DNA from: Burkholderiaceae bacterium
GTDB taxonomy: Bacteria; Pseudomonadota; Gammaproteobacteria; Burkholderiales; Burkholderiaceae_C
Length of the DNA stretch: 64,000 bases
NCBI GenBank assembly: GCA_023150375.1
Contig: JAKLLA010000012.1
Location: 87,708-151,707, forward strand
Direction: 5' to 3'
In this document: positions 42,535 through 51,855 of the stretch, in pieces
Position numbering within the stretch: position 1 is the stretch's first letter
How the letters are laid out: every line of letters begins with the position of its first letter
Made by a program: the position numbers and the translations under genes
The notes under the pieces: generated by a model
What the model was told of the DNA's origin: nothing
Databases searched by the model: none
Seen by the model: only the letters and a program-made list of their open reading frames with translations

Positions 42535-43118
42535 CACCGCCCCCCCTGCTGCGCCGCCGCCCAGCGCTGCCGATGGGCCGCCTCGTCGAAGGCCGGCCAC
42601 GCCTGGTCCTTCGCGCCGATGCAGCGCACCGGCAGCGGCCAGGCCAGGCCCCGCGCGACGAAGGCCGGATCGTCGTGGCGGTAGCCGTCGGCCAGCCCGG
42701 GCCGGTAGGCCTCGTTCATCGAGTAATGCACTTCCGTGCCGTCGACCAGGGTCTGGAAGCCGTGCGCCACGCCCGGCGGGAGCCACACCGCGTGGCGCTC
42801 GTCGGCGTCCAGCACCACGCTGCAGTGGCACAGGAAGGTCGGCGAATCGGGGCGCAGGTCCAGCAGCAGGTCGTGCATGCGCCCGCGTGCACAGCGCACC
42901 AGCTTGCCTTCGCCGCTGGGTGGCCAGGTGAAGTGCAGGCCGCGCAGCGTGCCGGCGCGGTGGTTGAAGCTGGCGCTGGTCTGCGCGAGTTCGGCCGGCA
43001 GGCCGGCGCGGGCAAATTCGTCACGGCACCACAGGCGGGCGAAGGCGCCGCGCTCGTCCCAGACCGGCTCGGCCTGGACGAGGCGGGCACCGGCGACGGC
43101 CAGGTCGGTGATCTTCAT
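42534..43118 (-). CDS. RfbC-like sugar-nucleotide 3,5-epimerase
   Basis: 194 residues from ATG 43118. It matches RmlC/RfbC: DERGAFARLWCRDEFARAGLPAELAQTSASFNHRAGTLRGLHFTWPPSGEGKLVRCARGRMHDLLLDLRPDSPTFLCHCSVVLDADERHAVWLPPGVAHGFQTLVDGTEVHYSMNEAYRPGLADGYRHDDPAF. The catalytic His in LRGLHF and the Tyr of the YSMNEAY region are present. Coupled to rfbG by a 4-bp overlap, it probably works on CDP-4-keto-6-deoxyglucose (or its C-methyl product) rather than on a dTDP sugar. Epimerisation at one or both carbons cannot be decided. Confidence 0.85.
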   Translation of the reverse strand: MKITDLAVAGARLVQAEPVWDERGAFARLWCRDEFARAGLPAELAQTSASFNHRAGTLRGLHFTWPPSGEGKLVRCARGRMHDLLLDLRPDSPTFLCHCSVVLDADERHAVWLPPGVAHGFQTLVDGTEVHYSMNEAYRPGLADGYRHDDPAFVARGLAWPLPVRCIGAKDQAWPAFDEAAHRQRWAAAQQGGR

Positions 43119-44218
43119 GCGCGCCACACTCCGGGCCGGCCCAGGAAGGCGTCGATCTGCGCCTCGCAGGCCTGGCGGGGCGTGGCGCCGCGCTCGACCT
43201 GCCCGTGCCAGTCGGCCACCCAGTCGAAGGCGGTGGGGGTGTCCAGCGCGCAGCGCCAGTGCAGGTGGCGTGCGGCCAGGCTGCAGTCCAGCCGCAGCTC
43301 GTGCTCCTCGCGCGGGGTCTCGGTGCCGGCGCGGGTCCAGGCGGGCTCGATGCGCCAGTGCCGCGCGATCAGCTCGCTGACCTGGGCGACGGTGTAGACC
43401 TCGTCGGCGCCGGGGCCGAAGTTCCACTGGCCGATCGCCACCTGCGGCTCGAGCGCCAGCCGCTCGGCCAGCGAGAGGTAGCCGTGCAGGCAGTCCAGCA
43501 CATGCTGCCAGGGGCGCACGCCGGCCGGGTTGCGCAGGGCCACCGGCTCGCCGCGCTGGGCGGCGGCGATCACCGCGGGCACGAGCTGGTGCGGCGTCCA
43601 GTCGCCGCCGCCCACCACGTTGCCGGCGCGCGCCGAGGCCACCGCCACACCGTGCTCGGCCAGGCGCTCGGGTGCGAAGAAGCTGGCGCGGTAGCTCTGC
43701 ATCACCAGCTCGGCGCAGGCCTTGCTGTTGGAGTAGGGGTCGCGCCCGCCCAGCGTGTCGGTCTCGCGGTAGGGCCAGGGCCACTGCTGGTTCAGGTAGG
43801 CCTTGTCGGTGGTGACATTGACCACCGCCAGCGGCTGCGCCCGCGGCCGGCCGGCCAGGGCACGGCGGATCGCCTCGAAGACATGCACCGTGCCGAGCAC
43901 GTTGGTGCTGTAGTTCTCCACCGGGTCCTCGTAGGCGGCCAGCACCACCGACTGCGCGGCCATGTGCAGCACCACCTCGGGCTCGAAGGCGCGCATCGCC
44001 TCGGTCAGCCGGGCCAGGTCGCGCAGGTCGGCGGTGGTGTCGGTCACCTGCGCTCCTGCATCGGCCTGCTCGTACAGGCTGGGGTTCGTCGGCGGCGCCA
44101 GCGCGTAGCCGGCCACCCGGGCGCCCAGGCGCTCCAGCAGCAGGCACAGCCAGGCGCCCTTGAAGCCGGTGTGGCCGGTGACGAAGACGCGCCGGCCGGT
44201 CCAGAACGCGCGGTTCAT
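43115..44218 (-). CDS. rfbG: CDP-glucose 4,6-dehydratase RfbG
   Basis: 367 residues. The NAD-binding start is FWTGRRVFVTGHTGFKGAWLCLLLERLGARVAGYAL, characteristic of RfbG. It is followed by HMAAQSVVLAAYEDPVENYSTNVLGTVHVFEAIR, VVNVTTDKAYLNQQ, and the catalytic YxxxK in GRDPYSNSKACAELV. 'GNVVGGGDWTPHQLVPAVIAAAQRGEPVALRNPAGVRPWQHVLDCLHGYLSLAERL' is diagnostic of the CDP-glucose branch. It converts CDP-glucose to CDP-4-keto-6-deoxyglucose. RfbH, the usual next enzyme toward 3,6-dideoxysugars, is absent, so the pathway continues differently here. Confidence 0.94.
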   Translation of the reverse strand: MNRAFWTGRRVFVTGHTGFKGAWLCLLLERLGARVAGYALAPPTNPSLYEQADAGAQVTDTTADLRDLARLTEAMRAFEPEVVLHMAAQSVVLAAYEDPVENYSTNVLGTVHVFEAIRRALAGRPRAQPLAVVNVTTDKAYLNQQWPWPYRETDTLGGRDPYSNSKACAELVMQSYRASFFAPERLAEHGVAVASARAGNVVGGGDWTPHQLVPAVIAAAQRGEPVALRNPAGVRPWQHVLDCLHGYLSLAERLALEPQVAIGQWNFGPGADEVYTVAQVSELIARHWRIEPAWTRAGTETPREEHELRLDCSLAARHLHWRCALDTPTAFDWVADWHGQVERGATPRQACEAQIDAFLGRPGVWRA

Positions 44219-44228
44219 GCGGCGGCCC

Positions 44229-45482
44229 TCAATCCAGCACCTGCACGGTCGGGATCGGCACCACGAAGCGTCCGCCCCACTCGCGGATGTAGCTCGCCTC
44301 GGCGGCGATCTCGTCCTTCAGGTTCCAGGGCAGGATCAGCACGTAGTCCGGCTTCGCCTCCCGGATCGCCGCGGGCGGCCGGATCGGGATGTGCGTGCCC
44401 GGCGTGTACTTGCCCTGCTTGTAGGGGTTGGCGTCGGTGGTGAAGTCGAGGAAGTCGCCGCGGATGCCGCAGTAGTTCAGCAGGGTGTTGCCCTTGCCGG
44501 GCGCACCGTAGCCGACCACGGTCTTGCCGGCGTCCTTGGCCTCGATCAGGAAACGCAGCAGCGCCCGCTTGGTGGCCTTCACCTGCTCGCCGAAGCCGGT
44601 GTAGCGCGCCAGACTCCGGTAGCCCAGCGCCAGCTCGCGCTCGCGCAGGTCCTGCACGCTTTGACGCACCGGGTGGGCCGCCTGGGCCGCGTCGGTGGCG
44701 TGGCGCGCGTAGATGCGCAGCGAGCCCCCATGGGTGGGCAGTTCCTCCACATCGAACAGCACCAGGCCGTGGGCCGCGAAGATCTGCTCGACGGTCGAGA
44801 ACGACAGGTAGCTGAAGTGCTCGTGGTAGATGGTGTCGAACTGGTTGCCCTCGATGAGCCGCTGCAGGTGCGGAAACTCCATCGTCAGCACACCGGTGGG
44901 CGCCAGCAGTTCGCGCAGGCCCTTCACGAAGTCGTTGATGTCCGGCACATGCGCCAGCACGTTGTTGCCGGCGATCAGGTGCGCCTGGCCGTGCTCGGCG
45001 GCAATCGCCCGGCCGGTGGCCTCGCCGAGGAACTGCACCGTGGTCGGCACGCCGCGCTCGATGGCCACCTTGGCGACGTTGGCCGCCGGCTCCACGCCCA
45101 GCACCGGGATGCCCGCGGCCACGAAGTGCTGCAGCAGGTAGCCGTCGTTGCTGGCGATCTCCATCACCTTGTGCTGCGCCCCCAGGCCGAAGCGCCCGAT
45201 CGCCATGTGGGCGTAGCGCCGGCAGTGCTCCACCCAGCTCGACGAGTAGGAGGAGAAGTAGGCGTACTCGCCGAAGATGTTCTGTGGCGCGACGAACTCC
45301 TGCAGCTGTACCAGGAAGCAGTGCTCGCAGACCTGGGCGTGCAGCGGGAAGAAAGGCTCCATGTCCTCGAGCTGATGCGCCGCGATGTGCGTCTGGCACA
45401 GCGGGCTCATGCCGAGGTCGACGAAGGTGTGGCGCAGCGGGGTGCCGCAGAAGCGGCAGGTGGGGCCCGGGGAAGCGGTCAT
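44229..45482 (-). CDS. SAM-dependent sugar C-methyltransferase (TylC3-like)
   Basis: 417 residues from ATG 45482. An N-terminal zinc-finger-like domain carries CRFCGTPL and CEHCF. The SAM site follows: VMEIASNDGYLLQHFVAAGIPVLGVEPAANVAKVA, then 'LIAGNNVLAHVPDINDFVKGLRELLAPTGVLTMEFPHLQRLIEGNQFDTIYHEHFSYLSF'. A C-terminal domain with GYGAPGKGNTLLNYCGI and 'ILPWNLKDEI' ends it. This three-part build is that of NDP-hexose 3-C-methyltransferases. It should add a methyl branch to a 4-keto sugar nucleotide, most likely the RfbG product encoded next. Confidence 0.87.
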   Translation of the reverse strand: MTASPGPTCRFCGTPLRHTFVDLGMSPLCQTHIAAHQLEDMEPFFPLHAQVCEHCFLVQLQEFVAPQNIFGEYAYFSSYSSSWVEHCRRYAHMAIGRFGLGAQHKVMEIASNDGYLLQHFVAAGIPVLGVEPAANVAKVAIERGVPTTVQFLGEATGRAIAAEHGQAHLIAGNNVLAHVPDINDFVKGLRELLAPTGVLTMEFPHLQRLIEGNQFDTIYHEHFSYLSFSTVEQIFAAHGLVLFDVEELPTHGGSLRIYARHATDAAQAAHPVRQSVQDLRERELALGYRSLARYTGFGEQVKATKRALLRFLIEAKDAGKTVVGYGAPGKGNTLLNYCGIRGDFLDFTTDANPYKQGKYTPGTHIPIRPPAAIREAKPDYVLILPWNLKDEIAAEASYIREWGGRFVVPIPTVQVLD

Positions 45483-45550
45483 GGTGGCAGGGGCAGCAGA
45501 GGATCGGCAGGAAGGCGACGGCCGTGCGGCCGGCGCCGGGTGGGCGCGCC

Positions 45551-46591
45551 TCAGGTGGCGAGTCGGCGGGCCTTGTGGGTCAGCCCTTCCCAGAAGCGGG
45601 TGGCATGCCGCACCGCCATCACGCGGTGCGCCAGCGGGGTGGGCAGGAAGAGCACCGCGGTGGCCCAGCCGAGCATCAGGGCGCGGTCCAGCGCGCTGTA
45701 GCCGGGGCACTCGCGCAGCGAGTCGCGCATGAGCCGCCAGAGCTGCGGGGCATCGTCCTGCGCGAAGGGGTGTGCCTGCGGCGCCCAGCGCCAGGAGATG
45801 ATGCGGTGGCGCACATGCGAGGGCAGCGTCAGGAAGGGGCCGGGCACGTCGATGCCGGACTTGTCGCGCAGCATGGCCAGGGTCTTGTCGCGCGCGCCGT
45901 AGTTCAGGCTCACTTCCGTGGCCATGCTGGTGCTGAAGTTGCCGACGTAGCCCGGCGCATTGCTGGCGGCCTTGCGGTGCAGCCGGTAGGAGCCCAGCGG
46001 CCTGGGCGCGTCGACCACCCGGCCATGGAAGGGCGCGGTGACGAAGGGCACGGTGTCGGTGCAGATCGGCCAGTCGGCCGGGCAGACCGGGAAGTAGGGC
46101 GCCACCGCCGAGCGGCGATACAGGTTGCCGCTGCCCGGCGGGCCGGCGTAGTGGCCGAAGCGGCGGATGATCGGGCGCACGTCGCCGTGGTGCCGCACCG
46201 AGGGGGTGATCGTGCCCAGCGGCCGTCCCTCGCCGTCGATGTGGCGCATCGGGAACTGCACCTTGGCCGTGTCCTCGTCGGCCAGCTGCAGGCAGGTGGC
46301 GATGCAGTCCTCGTCGAGCAGGTCGTCGGCGTCCAGCCAGACGATCCATTCGCCCGTGGCCGCTTCGATGCCCAGGTTGTAGCCCTGGCCCTGGCCGATG
46401 TTGACCGGCTGGCGTACCACGCGCACACGCGGCTCGTAGCGGCGGATCACCGCGGGCGAGTCGTCGGTCGAGCCGTTGTCGACCACGATCACCTCGAGGT
46501 CGGCATGCGTCTGGCGCAGGGCCGACTCGATGGCCGCGCCGACGAAGCGCGCGTAGTTGTAGTTCAGGACGACGATCGAAACGCGACTCAT
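45551..46591 (-). CDS. Family 2 glycosyltransferase
   Basis: 346 residues. The GT-A fold is evident: SRVSIVVLNYNYARFVGAAIESALRQTHADLEVIVVDNGSTDDSPAVIRRYE, then 'IGQGQGYNLGIEAATGEWIVWLDADDLLDEDC' with the DxD-type site. The middle 'VQFPMRHIDGEGRPLG...PPGSGNLYRRSAVAPYFP' and 'LGSYRLHRKAASNAPG' align along the whole length with the enzyme at 56086-57108, so the two are paralogues. It is the first gene of the leftward nucleotide-sugar operon and probably transfers the sugar made by it. Confidence 0.87.
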   Translation of the reverse strand: MSRVSIVVLNYNYARFVGAAIESALRQTHADLEVIVVDNGSTDDSPAVIRRYEPRVRVVRQPVNIGQGQGYNLGIEAATGEWIVWLDADDLLDEDCIATCLQLADEDTAKVQFPMRHIDGEGRPLGTITPSVRHHGDVRPIIRRFGHYAGPPGSGNLYRRSAVAPYFPVCPADWPICTDTVPFVTAPFHGRVVDAPRPLGSYRLHRKAASNAPGYVGNFSTSMATEVSLNYGARDKTLAMLRDKSGIDVPGPFLTLPSHVRHRIISWRWAPQAHPFAQDDAPQLWRLMRDSLRECPGYSALDRALMLGWATAVLFLPTPLAHRVMAVRHATRFWEGLTHKARRLAT

Positions 46592-46638
46592 GGATACATC
46601 CGGATCCGGCCCTGCCGTGAGGGAAACCTCGACCGCCC

Positions 46639-46668
46639 CACCTGCACACCGAACCCCGGGTGCAGGTG
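46639..46668 (-). other. Leader hairpin before the nucleotide-sugar operon
   Basis: CACCTGCAC / GTGCAGGTG forms a perfect 9-bp stem with a 12-nt loop, 47 nt before the first start codon of the operon. No T-run follows, so it may affect translation or mRNA stability rather than termination. Confidence 0.45.
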
Positions 46669-46681
46669 CCGCCGTCCACCG

Positions 46682-46695
46682 GGTTATCGGCAGCG
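46682..46695 (-). promoter_or_regulatory. 14-bp motif shared by the two large EPS operon leaders, copy 1
   Basis: CGCTGCCGATAACC, read leftward, lies about 91 bp before the glycosyltransferase start. An identical copy, also in the sense direction, lies before the rightward EPS operon (51802-51815). It could be an operator or an RNA-level signal. Confidence 0.45.
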
Positions 46696-46731
46696 GGACA
46701 CGGGACTGATCGGACAGGATGTATCTTAATG

Positions 46732-46747
46732 TTGCTTAGGTAAGCAA
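46732..46747. promoter_or_regulatory. 16-bp perfect palindrome in AT-rich promoter region
   Basis: TTGCTTAGGTAAGCAA is a perfect inverted repeat within the most AT-rich stretch of the 287-bp region between the GT2 gene and uvrD. Leftward, TTGCTT could serve as a -35 element with ATACAT 17 nt on as a weak -10. A regulator bound at the palindrome would then cover the -35 box. No gene is seen in this stretch. Confidence 0.45.
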
Positions 46748-46807
46748 AGTTGCGTTTCGATCAATTCGAGTGCAGAACGCGCCGTGGTGGCGTGCAAGCA
46801 AGGGTGG

Positions 46808-46836
46808 CCGGACTCCCGCCTGAGGGGGGAGTCCGG
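46808..46836 (-). terminator. Terminator hairpin after uvrD
   Basis: CCGGACTCCC / GGGAGTCCGG is a 10-bp perfect stem with a 9-nt loop, 43 nt past the helicase stop codon. It lacks a clear T-run (CCACCCTT follows). Confidence 0.55.
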
Positions 46837-46878
46837 GCGCGGCGACGGGTGGCCCAGCCGATGAAAGTGAGCGATTCC

Positions 46879-49299
<2,421 letters not shown>

Positions 49300-49435
49300 C
49301 CGCCGATTCTATTTTTCGGGCCCACCCGGACACGGCGAAAAACCGCCCCGCTGCGGATGAGCCGGGTGCTCCCCCCTGCGTGACGCAGGTCACGACCGGG
49401 CCCCGGGGCCGGGGCAGCGGCCGCCGCGCAGCGCG

Positions 49436-50701
49436 TCAGGCGAAGGCCGCCTGCGGCGCAAAACCGATCGTGCGGCTCTCCAGCCGGGCCGGCAGGCCGT
49501 GCGCCAGCAGCATCGAGGCGTGGAAGCGGTGCCGGCTGTAGCGCTGCAGCGAGCGCTCGCGGGCGGCCTGGCCCATCGCGCGGCGCAGTTCGGGCGCGTC
49601 GATCAGCCGGGCGATGCCCTGCAGCAGGTCCTCGGCGCGCGGGCAGAGGAAGCCCGAGAGCTGGTCGATCACCAGCTCGCCGCAGGCGCTGCCCGGCCGC
49701 GCCACGCAGGGCAGACCGGCGGCCATGGCCTCGATCACGCCGCGGGCGTCGCCGCGGTCGCCTTCCGGGGCCAGGTAGAGCCAGGCGCCGGACAGGTGGC
49801 GCGCCCGCTCGTGGTCGTCGCGGCAGGGCAGCAGCTGCACCTGGGCGGCCTTCAGCACCGCCTGCACCGCCTCGTCGGCGTCGCCCAGCCAGGCGAACTG
49901 CAGCTGCGGATGGCTGCCGGCCAGCAGCACGGCGAGCTGGGCGTAGGCGGCGGCGAAGTCCAGGTCCTGCGCCCGACCGGCGGTGACCACCAGCGGGTGG
50001 GCGGACTCGGCGTGGCCGAGGTGGAAGAAGTGCTCGGGCACCGGCCGCTCCAGGGCCTCGTCGTGCAGCACGGCCGCGGCGCTGAGCGGGTCGACGCGAC
50101 CGGGCACCACCACGTAGGCGGTGGGCTCGGCGTCGGCGTCGCGCAGCCCGGCCAGGCGAGTCAGCCAGCGGGCCGACAGGCGCCAGTGCGGCCGGCGCGC
50201 CGGCTGCTCCGGCGAATGGAAGAACACCGGGGCGTGCACCCCGCAGGCCTGCATCGCACGCAGTCCGGGCAGCGCCGCGGCGCGGCCGTGCAGGTGCAGC
50301 GCCAGCAGCGGCTCGCTGCGCAGCTGCGCCTGCAGCAGCCGCTGCAGTTCGCGGTGGCGGTGCAGCCAGGCGTGCGTGCGCGGTGCCACCACCAGCGGCA
50401 CCTCGCGAGGCAGCAGCAGGCGGGCATGCTCGGCATCGGCGGGGTGCAGCACCACCACGCACTGGCGCACGCCGGCATCGGCCAGGGCCAGCACGGTGGG
50501 CCACAGCAGGCTGTGCGCCTCGTCGCTGTCGAGCCGGCCGACGCAGTGCAGCACCCGGCCGGGCGAGCCGCTCATCGGCATCGGCCGGCGGTGCGCGTCG
50601 CTCCTCGTCGCGGCGCCGGCGTCTGCCTCAGGCAGGTCGTCCAGGGCCACCGGGGTGGTGTCCAGGGGGTCGTCGGGTCGCGGCGAAGGGGCGGCGTTCA
50701 T
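49436..50701 (-). CDS. Family 4-type glycosyltransferase
   Basis: 421 residues. A disordered N-terminus (about 40 residues) is followed by a Rossmann-type start, GRVLHCVGRLDSDEAHSLLWPTVLALADAGVRQCVVVL. The donor-binding C-domain contains HPLVVTAGRAQDLDFAAAYAQLAVLLAG, LAPEGDRGDARGVIEAMAAGLPCVARPGSACGELVIDQLSGFLCPRAEDLLQGIARLIDAPELRRAMGQAARER. This is the GT-B donor site of family 4. It lies 19 bp downstream of the initiating sugar transferase, suggesting that it adds the second sugar. The donor is unknown. Confidence 0.8.
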   Translation of the reverse strand: MNAAPSPRPDDPLDTTPVALDDLPEADAGAATRSDAHRRPMPMSGSPGRVLHCVGRLDSDEAHSLLWPTVLALADAGVRQCVVVLHPADAEHARLLLPREVPLVVAPRTHAWLHRHRELQRLLQAQLRSEPLLALHLHGRAAALPGLRAMQACGVHAPVFFHSPEQPARRPHWRLSARWLTRLAGLRDADAEPTAYVVVPGRVDPLSAAAVLHDEALERPVPEHFFHLGHAESAHPLVVTAGRAQDLDFAAAYAQLAVLLAGSHPQLQFAWLGDADEAVQAVLKAAQVQLLPCRDDHERARHLSGAWLYLAPEGDRGDARGVIEAMAAGLPCVARPGSACGELVIDQLSGFLCPRAEDLLQGIARLIDAPELRRAMGQAARERSLQRYSRHRFHASMLLAHGLPARLESRTIGFAPQAAFA

Positions 50702-50720
50702 GCGGGGCTCCCGGGGTGTT

Positions 50721-51434
50721 TCAGCGTGCGCCGCTGCCGTGCAGCACCACGTCCACCGTGCGCCAGAGGATCGACAGGCGCATGCGCAGGCTGTCGGACT
50801 CCACGTAGCGGCGGTCCAGTTCGACGCGTTCGTCGTAGCTCACGTCGTTGCGCCCGCTGACCTGCCACAGGCCGGTCATGCCGGGGCGCACGCTCAGGTA
50901 GTGCCAGCGCACCCGGCCGTAGCGCGGCAGCTCGGCCACCGTGATCGGGCGCGGGCCGACCAGGCTCATCTCGCCGCGCAGCACGTTGAACAGCTGCGGC
51001 AGTTCGTCCAGGCTGGTGCGGCGCAGGAAATGGCCGATCGGGGTGATGCGCGGGTCGTTCTGCAGCTTGTGGTCGCGCTCCCATTCGGCGCGGGCGGCCG
51101 GGTCCTGGGCCAGCAGATCCTTCAGCATCTGCTCGCTGTTCCGATACATGGAGCGGAACTTCAGGCAGCGGAACAGCCGGCCGTGCTGGCCGACCCGGTA
51201 GTGGCCGAACAGGATGGGCGCCCCGTCGGCGCGCCAGATCAGCAGGGCCACCACGGCCATCACCGGACTGAGCAGCAGCAGCAGCAGCAGGGCGGCGAGC
51301 TGGTCGATCCACAGGCCCAGGCGCTCGACCGCTGCATGGCGCACCGGCGCGACCTGGTGCCGGAAGTGCCGGGCATCGGCCACGAAGGACTGGACAGGCA
51401 TCGCCGCAGCGGTGGCGTCATGTAACGCTTGCAT
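50721..51434 (-). CDS. Undecaprenyl-phosphate sugar phosphotransferase (initiating, WcaJ/ExoY type)
   Basis: 237 residues from ATG 51434. One N-terminal hydrophobic hairpin (LGLWIDQLAALLLLLLLSPVMAVVALLIW) is followed by the bacterial sugar transferase core. Motifs: FRCLKFRSMY, 'NDPRITPIGHFLRRTSLDELPQLFNVLRGEMSLVGPRPI' and 'YLSVRPGMTGLWQVSGRND.SYDERVELDRRYV'. It is the monotopic form, without the four-helix and Rossmann part of full-length WcaJ/WbaP. It transfers a sugar-1-phosphate to the lipid carrier, starting the repeat unit. It diverges from the large rightward operon. Confidence 0.92.
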   Translation of the reverse strand: MQALHDATAAAMPVQSFVADARHFRHQVAPVRHAAVERLGLWIDQLAALLLLLLLSPVMAVVALLIWRADGAPILFGHYRVGQHGRLFRCLKFRSMYRNSEQMLKDLLAQDPAARAEWERDHKLQNDPRITPIGHFLRRTSLDELPQLFNVLRGEMSLVGPRPITVAELPRYGRVRWHYLSVRPGMTGLWQVSGRNDVSYDERVELDRRYVESDSLRMRLSILWRTVDVVLHGSGAR

Positions 51435-51544
51435 ACACTTGCTCTCTGCTTGTTACGTTGGTGTCGATGGAGGTCGTGCGTGAAGTATTGCCGATTTGGG
51501 TTGTCGTTGCATTTGGTTTCAACCGACTGCCCGGGAAGCTCCCG

Positions 51545-51574
51545 TTGACGACCCGCGTTTCGCGTGGTTGTCAA
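51545..51574. repeat. Long imperfect inverted repeat in the EPS divergent region
   Basis: TTGACGACCCGCG, a 3-bp TTT spacer and CGCGTGGTTGTCAA form a palindrome with one mismatch and one extra base. It lies in the 421-bp gene-free region (51435-51855) between the divergent initiating-transferase and chain-length genes, about 110 bp from the first and 280 bp from the second. It resembles an operator. The region also holds an AT-richer part near 51740-51800, the likely rightward promoter. Confidence 0.4.
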
Positions 51575-51801
51575 ACCACAAGACGGGGCTCGTGTCTCGA
51601 CGGGCTGGATCATCGGTCCGAATCCGCGGGCTGTACACGCCCCCGCCCATGTCTCAGGGGGCTGAGGGGTGCTCGAGGGGGGATCGCCCCGGAGCTGCAG
51701 GATGGTTCTGCGAGCCTCTTCGAGACCTAATGGCGAACGTGGCGTCAAGCTTGATTGCTACAGATGTATCCGGTGGTAACCTGAGATGTGAAAATCGACA
51801 G

Positions 51802-51815
51802 CGCTGCCGATAACC
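51802..51815 (+). promoter_or_regulatory. 14-bp motif shared by the two large EPS operon leaders, copy 2
   Basis: CGCTGCCGATAACC occurs 40 bp before the chain-length gene, identical to the copy at 46682-46695 and in the same sense relative to its operon. A short stem CGGGG / CCCCG follows immediately (about 51818-51832). Confidence 0.45.
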
Positions 51816-51855
51816 GTCCGGGGAGCCACCCCGCTGCCGTCGACTGCAACCCTCC

